Source: Heterodera schachtii (Eukaryota > Nematoda > Chromadorea > Rhabditida > Heteroderidae). From it: 64,000 nt of DNA. The stretch covers positions 768,658 to 832,657 of the forward strand of contig SIJG01000045.1 of assembly GCA_023374025.1 (NCBI GenBank), given 5' to 3'. Below are positions 35,311 to 45,631 of this stretch, piece by piece. The translations under genes were made by a program, and so were the position numbers. Each line of letters starts with the position of its first letter. Positions within the stretch are counted from its first letter, which is position 1. Under the pieces are notes generated by a model. The model ran no database searches. It was given only the letters and a program-made list of their open reading frames with translations, and was not told the origin of the DNA.

Positions 35311-35810
35311 TTTAGGGGGGGGGGTCGACCCCCCCCCCCCCCTCGCTCGCAAAGAGGGCCAGCGAGGGGGGGGGGGGAGTTCGCAGCGAAGGGGGGGCCG
35401 GTGTAAAAGAGGTGGGGGGAGGGGGTCCGCAGCGAGGGGGGGTCGCAAATTTTGAATTTTTTCTTAACAAATTCATTAAAAAATTCAAAAAATTTTCCCG
35501 GTGGCGCCTGTCGGCGCCACCGAACCCCAAAAATCCCAATTTTTCTTAAAAAATTGGCTTAAAATCACAAAAATTGGCCCTTTTTTGGTGAAAATCTGTT
35601 AACAAAGCACACCCAAAACTTCAAAATTTTCCCCGGCGGCGCCTATCGGCACCGCCGGCCCCCCTGTTCCCGAAAGTTTTTTTGGAAAAACCGCGCCGAA
35701 AAAAAACGGTTTTTGAAAAGCAAAAAAAAAAAAAAAGGTCATCAAAAAAAATCGGCGGCCGACCCCCCCCTTCGCAAAAATTTTGACCGACCCCCCCCCC
35801 CTTTTAATGT
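35311..35810 (+). repeat. G/C homopolymer tracts and dispersed GGCGGCG repeat
   Basis: 35,317-35,342 is G10 TCGA C14; more G7-G10 runs with CGCAGCGA spacers follow to 35,447. Then come two copies of the dispersed palindrome: GGTGGCGCCTGTCGGCGCCA + CC at 35,500-35,521, and GGCGGCGCCTATCGGCACCG + CC at 35,635-35,656. The second is preceded by AAAATCTGTTAACAAA. C7 and C10 runs occur at 35,763-35,800. All open frames here are artefacts of composition. Confidence 0.75.
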
Positions 35811-36102
35811 ATGTGTTGGTTGTTGAAATATGCAGTTGCAAAAAAATTTGTTTGAATCTAACGGTTTTAAAAATCCTGATGGAAGATGGCAGCAATCGGT
35901 TTGTTCAATTCATGTAAATATATGTATAAATCCTATTAATCAATTCATGCATATGCAAGCAGAATTTTTTCGCATATTAGCATTGTATAACATTATATAA
36001 AATCCATATAAATCAATTTAAGCACATGCAAGCAAAATTTTATGGCATATTAGCATTGTATAACACCTAAAAATTTTCTATTTTTACAACTCATTACTAG
36101 GT
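35811..36102. promoter_or_regulatory. Upstream region of secreted gene copy 1
   Basis: Two similar phrases (GCATATTAGCATTGTATAAC at about 35,971 and 36,044) lie 73 bp apart as a direct repeat just upstream of the ATG. Their role is unknown. Confidence 0.4.
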
Positions 36103-37538
36103 ATGGCAAAGAATTTCGTAATTTTCCTTAAAATTTATATGTTTGTGTATGTATTCAATGCTGTAAATTGTGGCCAAAATATGCTGATTCTTGATCTATC
36201 GCCAAGTTTTCCAGAAAATAGTCAATGTTGGAGGTAAATCATTTCATGCATTTAAATACGTGCCCTATTTTTTATGAAATTTGAATTTTTGTCTGTTCTT
36301 TGAAAAAATTGGCATTTGTTTTACGATATAACATGCAATTTTTAGCAATTTTAATTTTTTTTCTTTACCGAAACAAACAAATCTAAATTATGGTAATTTA
36401 AATTAATGATTTTAAATGATTTAGCTACCATATCACAGTGAATTGTCATGACGAACGTGCTACTGTAGCGAGAACCCTAGAATACAACATTACAAAAGAC
36501 TCAAAAGATGTGTTGTGGACGACCTTTTCAGAGGGAGGAAAATCTTTTGAAAGGGTTCTATTTGACTTTAATGAAGCAAAGTGTAAGGACTATTCAATTT
36601 TTATCAAAATAAAAAAACTGGAAATTGAGAACAAAAAACTGCTGGAAAACGAACATTATTCAGCTTCTTGGCATCTTAGCAAAGGTAAAATTAAATTTTA
36701 AAATTAAATGTATTTTCAAAAAAAATATATATATTTGAAAATAAATAGCTAAATTGTAAAAAAAGTAAGCATTTTTATAATATTTATTCATTTTTATTTA
36801 AAAATATTTGACATAATTAATATAATAGTGAGAAAAGAATTTTGATTATGAAATTCATTTTAGTCGGCTGCAAATATTTATTGAAAACTAATTAGTTTAG
36901 CCATTTTCTTGATCATTTCCAGGATTATGTTCACGTGAATAAAAAGCCGCGTCAAACGGGAGGACAGAATTCAACATAACTTGCAAATATTTTTTGTCAA
37001 TTTACGCCGGTGCTCCTGCAAAGGAGGAATTCTATGAATTAAAGTGTACTGTAATGATAAACGAACAACAAAATTTGGTTTATCATAGTGATATCCAATG
37101 TGTGAATGGGCGGATGCCAACGAATGATTTTGGCGGATGAACAAAAATGCCAAACAAATGTCTATGACATTCAAGTGTGGCGCTGGAGCAGCATGGACGA
37201 GGTAATCGGGTCAGAGTTCGGGTTCAAATGACGGTTTTTAGGGACTCAATTTTAGATGGGGAGGGTAGATAAAAATTTAGGAGTGTGGGGGGGGGGCTGT
37301 ATTTAGGAAAAACGACACCTAGGTATATAAAAAGAAAAATTTTAAACAAAAATGAGTAAAATACAAAATATATATATATATATTAAATTTTAACTTTTTT
37401 TAGAGAGAAACGTGTCTTACTGAGCCAAGAAGCACATATTTTTCAGACATTCATATAAATGACGGTGAAACACTAGAAATTCAGGAAAATAGTGACGGTT
37501 TTCAAACATTGGTGAAGAAAAACGAAGACAGAAGTTGA
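36103..37538 (+). CDS. Secreted two-domain Cys protein, tandem copy 1
   Basis: Exon 1 (36,103-36,233) gives MAKNFVIFLKIYMFVYVFNA, a signal peptide, then VNCGQNMLILDLSPSFPENS. Exon 2 (36,425-36,684) gives YHITVNCHDERATVA and LFDFNEAKCKDYSIFIKI. Exon 3 (about 36,923-37,201) gives EFYELKCTVMINEQQN, then in a shifted frame GGCQRMILADEQKC and YDIQVWRWSSMDE. Exon 4 (37,404-37,538) gives RETCLTEPRSTYFSDIHIND and ends DRS, stop. The two middle parts look like repeats of one domain: C-x-(D) ... N/D-E-x-K-C-x(3)-Y-S/D-I. Exon 3 needs two one-base corrections (an early TAA, and an extra G in GGGCGG near 37,108), so this copy may be broken or misassembled. Family not recognised; a secreted effector is a guess from signal peptide and lineage. 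Confidence 0.6.
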
Positions 37539-37900
37539 GATATGTATACTATTTTCCATTTGACATGGTGTAGTATCTTTTTCACAATTGTTGCTATTTT
37601 TTTTGAAAAATTTTACATTTTTTTCGGTTTACAAAAATTATAATCAAATTCCGCCATGCATTAGTAAAATCCACCAAATCCGCCAAGGGGAGCAAAATGA
37701 AGCAAACAATCATAAAATATTGCCCCTAGGCAGACCAAAATTTTTATAATCTTAATAGTTCAACAATTTTTGCCAAAAAAGAGATAACCAAAAATTTCAT
37801 GAAAAATTCAGAATTTTAAGCATTACTTTTTTTGTGATTGACCTCGATGGGCCTTAATTTTAAAATGATGTAACCTTGAAAATTTGTCTTTGTATAAAAA
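37539..37900. other. 3' region of copy 1
   Basis: Non-coding; ends with CTCATAAT, the left duplication of the next element. Confidence 0.5.
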
Positions 37901-37908
37901 CTCATAAT

Positions 37909-38401
37909 TAGGGCTACGAATTTTATCTAAATACATTTTTTTCCTGGCTTCTCCATGCTTTGAATAGTAGAGAAAATACTTTCTTTTTTGTATTTGCGAA
38001 CAAAAATCGCGAATTTTATTTGCATATTTTTTACATATTTCGGGGTTTTCCTACATATTACACATGTACATATTTTTATACATATTTTGGACTTTTTCGC
38101 ATTTTTTGTACATATTCTGAAATTTTTGAGGATTTTTTAAGAAAAATTTTTTAGATGCCCCAAAATGCAAAAATTTTATGTGATTCTTAGCCAATTTTTG
38201 GGGTCATTTTTATGGCATTTTGTGCTATTTCACTTTTTATGAAGAATTTTTTTCCAAAAAATAACCATTTAAAAATTTTATTTACATATTTTCGTACATA
38301 TTTTGGGGGTTTTTGTACATATTTCATACATATTTTAGCATTTATATATATATTTTACTTATACATTTCGCGATTTTTCTTACATAAAATTCCCAGCCCT
38401 A
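37909..38401. mobile_element. hAT-type MITE, TACATATTTT family
   Basis: Ends TAGGGCTACGAATTTTAT and ATAAAATTCCCAGCCCTA are inverted repeats with one gap. The duplication is CTCATAAT at 37,901-37,908 and 38,402-38,409. The interior is dominated by TACATATTTT words. It inserted between secreted copy 1 and its convergent neighbour, and largely explains why this block is about 540 bp longer than the copy 2 block. Confidence 0.87.
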
Positions 38402-38569
38402 CTCATAATTACTTACAAATTACTCATTCGATAGCCCAATTTTCTTCTATTAATAACATTTAAAAAAGGTTGATTTTCGAAAAAACTATAATTAAAAATT
38501 CTTAACTTTTTAATTTCAACAAACTTAGTTTTTAATATTTCTTGCAAATAAACAAATTCTCAATCTATT

Positions 38570-38947
38570 GAATGTAAAATTAGACTGCCTTTGAAGCAAT
38601 GAAATGCGCGTTCGATGTTGTATCCTGCAAAATCTCGAGCGGGATCCTGTCTCAACCATATTGGATCATTGTCAATTCAATCGATCAACTAATCTTGCTC
38701 TCAGGAAAGCTTCTTCTTTTCTATCTCAACTTAATCATCTAAGTTTATTTTAAAAAAATAAACTTAAAAGAAAAATATTTATGCGCGGTACAAAACAAAT
38801 TATTCCTTCATCTTCATCTTAATTATCAACAGTAGCTTCACAAGCAAAGCTTAAAACTTTGATCCAGTTTTCAATTTAATTTTTTTCAACCTGAGAACTT
38901 CTAGTGCTTGACTGAGCAATGCTATCATCTCCCGTTAATTCATCCAT
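38570..38947 (-). pseudogene. Convergent small gene fragment, copy 1
   Basis: The minus-strand first exon (38,891-38,947) reads MDELTGDDSIAQSSTRSSQ followed by a donor (GTTGAA). It matches MGELTEDDGIVQPNIGGSLK at 41,475-41,534. Further on, about 38,575-38,690, the minus frame reads WLRQDPARDFAGYNIERAFH, then CFKGSLI, without stops, and could be a later exon. Intermediate sequence is too diverged to join. Protein not recognised. The pairing with copy 2 shows that a block containing both this gene and the secreted gene was duplicated. Confidence 0.4.
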
Positions 38948-39229
38948 TTTGTCCGTGGGACAAAAATTCTTTTGATTGGCCACGAAATCCGTGAATATCC
39001 ATTATTGTCATTTCGTGCTACACATTATTTTCCTTTTTACCTATTCTTTAAGGTGAAATTAAATTTTATAAATTTAATGTGAAATACTCTGAAATGTATA
39101 AAATATATAATATTAAATCAATTTATCCATAATTAAAATTAATACGTGAGCAAAATCTTGTGGCATTTTAATGTTAACATTGCCAAATATTTATTCATTT
39201 ATTTTATTTTTTTAAAATTATTAATAAAA

Positions 39230-40863
39230 ATGGCAAAAAATTATGTGATTTTATTTAAAATTTTTATATTTCTCTATACTTCAAAGGATGTAAATTGTGG
39301 CCAAAACAAATTGATTTTTGATCTATCGCCAAGTTTTCCAGAAAACAGTCAATTTAGGTAAGTTATGCATAATGCCTATTTTTTAGATATTTTTTTACTT
39401 AAATAAAAATTGCATATGTTTTCAACATTGTTTTTTTTAATTAAATTTTGAATCATGCGGTAATAACAATTAATGATTTAATGGTTTAGCTACCATATCA
39501 CGGTGAACTGTCATGATGAACATGGTACTGTAGCGAAGACCATTGTACAACACAAAAGTCTCGCATCAGACAATTCGATGACCTTTTTAGGAGAAAAAAA
39601 ACATTTTGAAAGGAATTTATTTGATTTTAATGAGATAAAATGTAGGCAATATTCAGTTTTTATCCGAATCAGCAGAATGGCAAATACAGAAAGCAAAGCC
39701 TATGAGAATTCTACGGTAATTTTCGGCAATTTTTCTGTTTTGGGGTCGCACACCAAAATTTAAAAACAACAAAAATTCGCGCACAAATTCATATAACTCA
39801 TCTTTTTAAGCTGATCCTTTGGCGGGATTTTTGCATTAATGTCCCAAAGATAAGCTGTACCCGAATTTGTGAATTTGCGTGCATTTTTGTTGATTTTATT
39901 TTTTATTTTTGACGTGCCACCCCAAAACAGGAAATGCCCAATTTTCCAAATTGCTTTTGTCATTTCCAAAATCTATCAATTAAAACAGCAGGTGGTTTTC
40001 AATGGCGGTAAAATTGCCGAAACAAATGGCACAACAAATTGGGAAATAACACTGAATCTTTTTTTTGTCAACATAATTTCTGTGATTGACAAATGAGCAG
40101 CAGCAGAACAATGATCAATTCTATGAGATGAAAGTGTATTGCCATGACAAGAATATGCAACCATTTTATCATGCGTCCTTTAAATGTTGGAACGGCGGAT
40201 GCCAAAGAATAATTAATGTGGATGAACAAAAATGCCCAAAAAATGCATATGACATTCAATTATGGAGTTGGGACAATTCGAACCAACAACAGATTTATGA
40301 CAGAGCAATGGTCAAAAATTGTTTTAAAAGCATCAATAAAGCCTTAAAAATACTCATTTTACCACTTTATTCCAAAAAAAACACTTTGGCTTGGCTTGGT
40401 AAAAATCCCCAAAAAATTAGAAGAAAGTTGGTACTTGATTTGAAAAAAAAAGGCAAGACTTTTTAAAAATACCCCAAAAATTTTGTAATTAAATTTTTTT
40501 TAATTGTCCAAAAGCCAGAGACTGTAGTAATATATTGAAAATTGCAGAAATTTTACTAAAATTTACCAAAAATTTGGGTAAAAAATTATTAATTTTGAAT
40601 ACCCAATTTATTCAATGATTTAGTTTTTACGAAATTAATTTTGTTTTTTCTAAATATATACCTAATTTTCAATTATTACATCTTTTTATTTTATATCTTT
40701 TTAAATGAAAATAAAAATATAAAATAAGAATAATAAATTGTTTAGCAAAACATTAAAACCCGGGACCAAAAAGCATTTATTTCTCAAAAAAATTCATAAA
40801 CTATGAAGAAGTGCTAAACATTCAACACAATGGCAACGATTTTCAAATTTTATTGAACAACTG
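39230..40863 (+). CDS. Secreted two-domain Cys protein, tandem copy 2
   Basis: Paralogue of 36,103-37,538. Exon 1 (39,230-39,357): MAKNYVILFKIFIFLYTSKD, then NCGQNKLIFDLSPSFPENSQ. Exon 2 (39,490-39,715): YHITVNCHDEHGTVAKT and LFDFNEIKCRQYSVFIRI. Exon 3 (39,992-about 40,306): VVFNGGKIAETNGTTNWE, then one base shift near 40,095, FYEMKVYCHDKNMQPFYH, GGCQRIINVDEQKC, YDIQLWSWDNSN. A last exon at about 40,746-40,863 contains IYFSKKFINYEEVLNIQHNG and a stop. CHD(E/K) at the start of both domains and (D/N)E-x-KC-x(3)-Y near their ends support an internal domain duplication. The second intron holds a degenerate 52,714-type MITE. Frameshifts leave its integrity uncertain. Confidence 0.6.
39725..39939. 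mobile_element. Degenerate MITE inside intron 2 of copy 2
   Basis: CTGTTTTGGGGTCGCAC near the left end and GTGCCACCCCAAAACAGGAA near the right end are inverted, with AACAAAAATTCGCGCACAAA against TTGCGTGCATTTTTGTTGAT inside. Same design as 52,714-52,939 but diverged. AATTTTC flanks both sides. Confidence 0.65.
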
Positions 40864-41246
40864 AGGCCAATGAGAAGGATATATAGATAAATATTTAGTC
40901 ATTATTCTTTTATCGTCGATTCTTCGCAAATTATTGTTTATTTTTTGTAAAATTTTTCTTATAAATGAGATTATTAAGGACAATAAATATATATTATACG
41001 AATTTTTTATTATCACATTGAAAAAAGTAAGTGTTCCAACCAAAAAATTGAAAAAAATAGAAATTCTTAAATCTTTTTTGCTTTCATGCTAATTGCCATT
41101 AAGAAATTGGAGTTTATGCTCAACTGTAATTACCTTGTCCTTGAATTAGCACTTTTATAAAAATGATTTGAGAGTTTAATGTGACTTACAAAATAGCCAT
41201 AATTAATAAATACTTAATCAAAATTTCAACAAATAAAAAAAAATAC
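40864..41246. other. Spacer between convergent genes
   Basis: AT-rich; no feature is supported. Confidence 0.55.
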
Positions 41247-41534
41247 TTAGACACAAGATGAAGAAAGTATTTTGCGATGTTGCTCTATCACTTCCGGCGA
41301 ATGCTTTTCGGCTTCTTCCCAAATTTCCAAGCTGTTCAAATTTAGATTTTATTAAATGTTCGTGAAATGCTAATCTCAAATGAGCATTTGCCTTTCATTG
41401 GCAATCGATTTTTCGTTTCGCCAAGCTTAAAACTTTGAACTCAATGTAAAATCTTTTTTTTTCACCAAAAATACCTTGAGGCTTCCCCCTATGTTTGGTT
41501 GAACAATGCCATCATCTTCTGTTAATTCACCCAT
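41247..41534 (-). pseudogene. Convergent small gene fragment, copy 2
   Basis: Minus-strand first exon (41,475-41,534): MGELTEDDGIVQPNIGGSLK, donor GTATTT. A middle patch near 41,390-41,430 reads GETKNRLPMKG after an acceptor (TTTTAAG). A last exon (41,247-41,331) after TTGAACAG reads LEIWEEAEKHSPEVIEQHRK, then ILSSSCV and a stop. Splice phases do not join cleanly between the middle and last parts, so one base error or a non-canonical junction is needed. About 55 residues in total; unknown function. Confidence 0.4.
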
Positions 41535-41652
41535 TTTTTGCACTTTTCAAAATTCCGGGCTCTAAAAACCCTCAAAAAATATCTCTCCATAAATTCATGC
41601 AAAATAATTTTGCTAATTAAAAAATGCACAAAAGTGGCAATTATTAAATTAA

Positions 41653-44600
41653 TTAAATTCGTCGCTTTGACTGTTCCTCCTTTTTAGCTGCTTCTGCTTG
41701 CGCCTTTTCAATGAGATTTTTCGCGTATTCAATTCGAATTTGTCGCCATGCCTTGGCAATTTGGTCGCATTGTTTGTCCGGTATTGTTTTCAGTAAGGCG
41801 AGCATTTGCTTGATTTTATCCACAGCCACCAGATAAGGATTTGTAATAAGTAATACCATTTCTCTGCAAAAGTTGACAAATTAAAATTGGAAATTTTGTA
41901 ATAATTTAATTTTTTCCCCAATTTTAATAATTGGCAAACTCACGTGTCAATTTTTGCCGTTTTCTGACTATAATCAGCAGTTTTTTCTTCTCGAAGTTTT
42001 TGAAACAACGGAATTGTCTCATTGGATTCGATGTCATATTCCAGATATTTTGACTAAATAATTACCATAAATATAAATATATATAAATTATATTTAATAA
42101 TCTTTAAACAGGGCCTCGCAAGTGTCCTTTTTTAAAGATTTGTCCTTTATTTTCAGGCTTTTCTTAAGAAAATGACTTAAAATCGTAAAAATTGGTCATT
42201 TTTGGGCAAAATCTGTTAACAAATTGCTTCAAAAAAAATTTTCCCCGACGGCGCCTATCGGCACCGCCGTCCCCCCCCCCTGTCCCCAAAAGTTTTTTTA
42301 AGAAAAGCGCGCCTCAAAAAAAAAAGCGTTTTAAAAAAAAAAAAAAAAGACGTCTCCTGGCTAAAAATCGTAAAATTTGTCATTTTTTATACAAAATCTG
42401 TCAGCAAATCGCATTTAAATATTACAAAAATTTCTCGGCGGTGCCTATCGGCACCGCCGTCCTCCTACACCGTGGTGAGCCGAAGCGAAAAAAGTATGGG
42501 TGTGGGCGAAGCGAAAAAAGTATAAGTGTGGGCGAAGCGAAAAAAGTATGAGTGTGGGGTGATCGGAGGGGGCGGGTCATTTCAGTACGGAATAGTTATT
42601 CTAATGATTAATTAATTATTTAAATTTTTTAATTGAATAATAAGCTAATAATAATAAATATACTTGTCCTCTATTTCAGTTTACACGACCATAAAAAAAA
42701 TGACACGACCATAGAATAATTTGACAAATTTCATGCACCATAACTTTTTCAAGAAGCATCCTAATTAAACATTCTTGATATCATTTGATAGCCCTAAGTG
42801 TCCTTTATTTACCTGTAAATTTTCAAAAAATTTCGTTGAATTTCAAAAAAAATACTGGTCAAAAAGGTTTACTAAATTAATTTCGGAAATTTAAAAGCCA
42901 CAACTTTTTTAAAACCCAACGAAATTTTCTGAAATTTTACAGTTTAAATAGAGAACACTTAGGGCTATCAAAAGATACCAAGATTGTTTAATTTGAATGC
43001 TTCTACAAAAAGTTATGGCGCTGATCAAAAATTGATCATTTTGGTGGTGATCAATTATTCAACCAAGCATAACGTTCTATATACAAATCGTAGAACCACA
43101 ATTACAAAAGCAATTAGGTAGCAAATTTTGTGCTCTTTGCAGTGGGCTTGCCCATTTTCTTTAGAAAAAATTTCCCAGCCCCCAGGGATTTCGAGAATTT
43201 CCCCAATTTTCAGTGTATTTTGGGTGTCCCGATCACTAGGAAGGAGTGATCTGATCAAGTTGGTGTAAGAGACTTTTTTGATCAGCGCCAAAAGTTATGC
43301 AAGCATGAATTACTTCAAGTTTTTAAATGAACTATAAGATAGTTTCTCAGGTTTGAGTCAAGATTTTTTGGGGCACTGTATTTCTCTCACAAAAATGTAA
43401 TTTATTTAAGAAATATTAAATAATAAATCGAAATTATAATTAAAGTAAGCAAATCTAATTAATGATTAAATAATTATATTATTAATTAATTAAAATCATT
43501 ATTCGGTACTGAAATGACCCGCCCCCTCCGATCACCCCACACTCATACTTTTTTTCGCTTCGCCCACACTCATACTTTTAAAAAAGCGGTTTGAAAAGCA
43601 AAAAAGCTCATTTCAATCATAAATTGGATCAGATTCGGTTGATAATGCTTTTTTAACTGTTTTTGGAAGGTAAAAAGTAGAGGTGTGCTGTGATTCACGG
43701 TCACGGTCACGGTTACCGTGAATTTCACGGGGTTTTCACTCACGGTCACGGTCACGATTCACGGTACCAATTCACGGTTATTCCGTGAAAAATTTACACT
43801 GGATAAATTGAATACTTATGAAATAAATTTTTTTTTATAGAGAAATTTGGTCTTTTTTTGGGCAAAGTTTGCTAAGAAACAGATCAAAATTTTCAAAAAT
43901 TTCCCCGGCGGCGCCTATCGGCACCGCCGGCCCCCTCCCATATTCCTGAAACTTTTTTGAACAAAGCCAACCAACTACATATATTGCACGAAATACAAAT
44001 AAAAAGCAAAGTTTCAAGTATGAGCCCATTTAAATAAAAAAATTCATTAAGTTTTTTTAAAAAATTCGCTCGAAATAAAGTTATTTTGGGTAAAATCAGT
44101 TAATTAATCACATTTTCTAAAAGTTTCCACTAAAACCCATATTTTTCTTAAAAATTGGGTAAATATGTCTCACAAAACCATTTATAAAAGGTCGGAATCA
44201 ATTTAAAACGTCCACAATTATGCGAAAAATGCAAATTATGGGCGCGCTTGCCAATGGACACTTCAGTACCCGATTTTTTTAAACTTGAAATATGCAAGCA
44301 CACCTATAATTTGCATTTTTCATCGTTTTTTGACTTAGACTAATTAAAATTGTAAAATTTGCTAATTTAGGGATAAATCTGTTAACAATGTTAACAAATT
44401 GCACTCAAATTTTCAATTTTACCCCCGGCGGCGCCTATCAGCACCTCCGGGCCCCCAAAATTTATTATTTCATAAAAAATTGGCTCAAATATGCAAAATT
44501 TGGGCATTTTTTGGACAAAATCTGTGCACAAATAAGACTCAAATTTTTTGCGATGGCGTCTATCGGCGCCTATGGACCCTCCCTTTTCCCAAGAAAATTA

Positions 44601-45269
44601 TACCACAAAAAAAAGTTTAAAAAAAATTCGCCGCCAAAAAAAAATTTATTAAAATTCACGGTCACGGTCACGAAAACCGTGAATTTCACGGGTTTTTTGG
44701 ATCACGGTCACGGTCACGATTCACGGGACCAATTCACGGTCACGGTCACGATTCACGGGTTTTTTCAGTCACGGCACACCTCTAGTAAAAAGCCATTTTT
44801 TCAAAAAATCTTTTTTTTGGGGTCAAAATCTTAGTTTTAGCATCGTTTGTCCCTTTTTGAAAAAAAAAAACTTACGAGCCCTGTCTTTAAATGATATTTA
44901 ATTTATTAATTTATTTTGAAATTAGGAAGAAAAAGGACCTAAAAAATTTTAAATTTTGTGCTGTAATTTTCTCTCAAAAATTTTCTCGGAATTGTCCAAA
45001 ATTTGGTCGTCCCTTTGCGTGCCCAGCGTTTCCAACAGCGCTTTGTACTCGTAGAATTTGTTGAGCGGTGAGCCGCGCAAGAATTTCGGTATGTACATGG
45101 CGTTTTCGCCCATCTCTTGCTCAATCAGATGCATTTGGACCAGCGAAATTGGAGTTGGAGCGGAGGGGAAGAAAAACAGTGGCGCGGTCCGTGGCGGAAC
45201 GCATTGGACGGACAAACGGGCAAAAGTGGCGAGCATTAAAAATGGCAAAGAAAATTTAGCTTTTTTCAT
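41653..45269 (-). CDS. SXP/RAL-2-like secreted protein with a transposon-filled intron
   Basis: Exon 1 (44,949-45,269) encodes a signal peptide (MKKAKFSLPFLMLATFARLS), then MYIPKFLRGSPLNKFYEY, ALLETLGTQRDDQILDN. Exon 2 (41,944-42,053) encodes SKYLEYDIESNETIPLFQKL. Exon 3 (41,653-41,863) encodes EMVLLITNPYLVAVDKIKQM, KTIPDKQCDQIAKAWRQIR, and ends KKEEQSKRRI. The P-x-FL-x-G/N ... F-x-x-L/I pattern and the helical tail fit the nematode SXP/RAL-2 (DUF148) family, small secreted proteins of unknown function made in hypodermis and glands. Exon 2-3 junction is clean GT-AG, phase 2. The exon 1 end is unclear: a TAA occurs before any good donor. The hAT-type cluster 42,109-44,883 sits between exons 1 and 2; without it the intron would be about 0.2 kb. 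Confidence 0.6.
42247..42458 (+). repeat. Two copies of the GC palindrome repeat
   Basis: GACGGCGCCTATCGGCACCG + CC at 42,247-42,268 and GGCGGTGCCTATCGGCACCG + CC at 42,437-42,458. Each is preceded by AAAATCTGT(T/C)A(A/G)CAAAT. Confidence 0.75.
42484..43585. mobile_element. Foldback element with GAAGCGAAAAAAGTATG arms
   Basis: The left arm repeats GCGAAGCGAAAAAAGTATGA + GTGTGG three times, then GGTGATCGGAGGGGGCGGGT and CATTTCAGTACGGAATA. The right arm is the complement (43,500-43,580). A second inverted pair lies inside: ACCATAACTTTTTCAAGAAG at 42,740 against the complement near 43,015, ending at GATAGCCCTAAGTG on both sides. GC-rich arms and an AT-rich centre. No duplication was found, probably because the ends lie in repeats. 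Confidence 0.7.
43678..44784. mobile_element. hAT-type MITE, TCACGGTCACGG family
   Basis: Ends TAGAGGTGTGCTGTGA and TCACGGCACACCTCTA. Duplication GTAAAAAG at 43,670-43,677 and 44,785-44,792. Both subterminal zones are arrays of CACGGTCACGGTCACGATTC. The middle includes GGCGGCG palindromes at 43,907, 44,427 and, degenerate, 44,555. Confidence 0.9.
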
Positions 45270-45301
45270 TTTTATGGACGGACACACTAAATAGAACAAA
45301 A

Positions 45302-45623
45302 ATGTTAAATTTATTTTTCTTATTTGAAAATATAGTTAAATTCTAATCAAAGTTATTAGCCTCTTATTACATAATTTGGAAATATAATTAAAAAAATGAA
45401 TTATTTTTACAATAATAAATTTTTATTAATTTTAATATTATTATTATAAATGATTTAAACTCCTAAATTGGATGGTCTTAAATATATAAATAAGAAAAAT
45501 ATTTCCGAGTTTCCTTTTTTAGTTTTCTCGAGACAAGTAATTGAAGTAATTTTCAACACAACTAATTTGATCGAAGTCACTTCATTTGATTAACAGTCGA
45601 AAAAGTTTTCATTTAATCAATGT
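45302..45623. promoter_or_regulatory. Upstream region of the SXP-like gene
   Basis: AT-rich 5' flank on the minus strand. No motif can be assigned. Confidence 0.3.
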
Positions 45624-45631
45624 GTAATTGT

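Larger units (their letters stand above)
42109..44883. mobile_element. hAT-type element hosting two further elements
   Basis: Ends CAGGGCCTCGCAAGT and ACTTACGAGCCCTG are inverted repeats. The duplication TCTTTAAA is present at 42,101-42,108 and 44,884-44,891. The 2.8-kb interior is a nest: several GGCGGCG palindromes, a foldback element (42,484-43,585) and a second hAT-type element with its own duplication (43,678-44,784). No transposase is seen. The nest lies inside an intron. Confidence 0.85.

Noticed and set aside
35132..35895. Gly/Pro-rich ORFs on both strands
   Set aside because: Generated by G and C homopolymers and the GGCGGCG palindrome.
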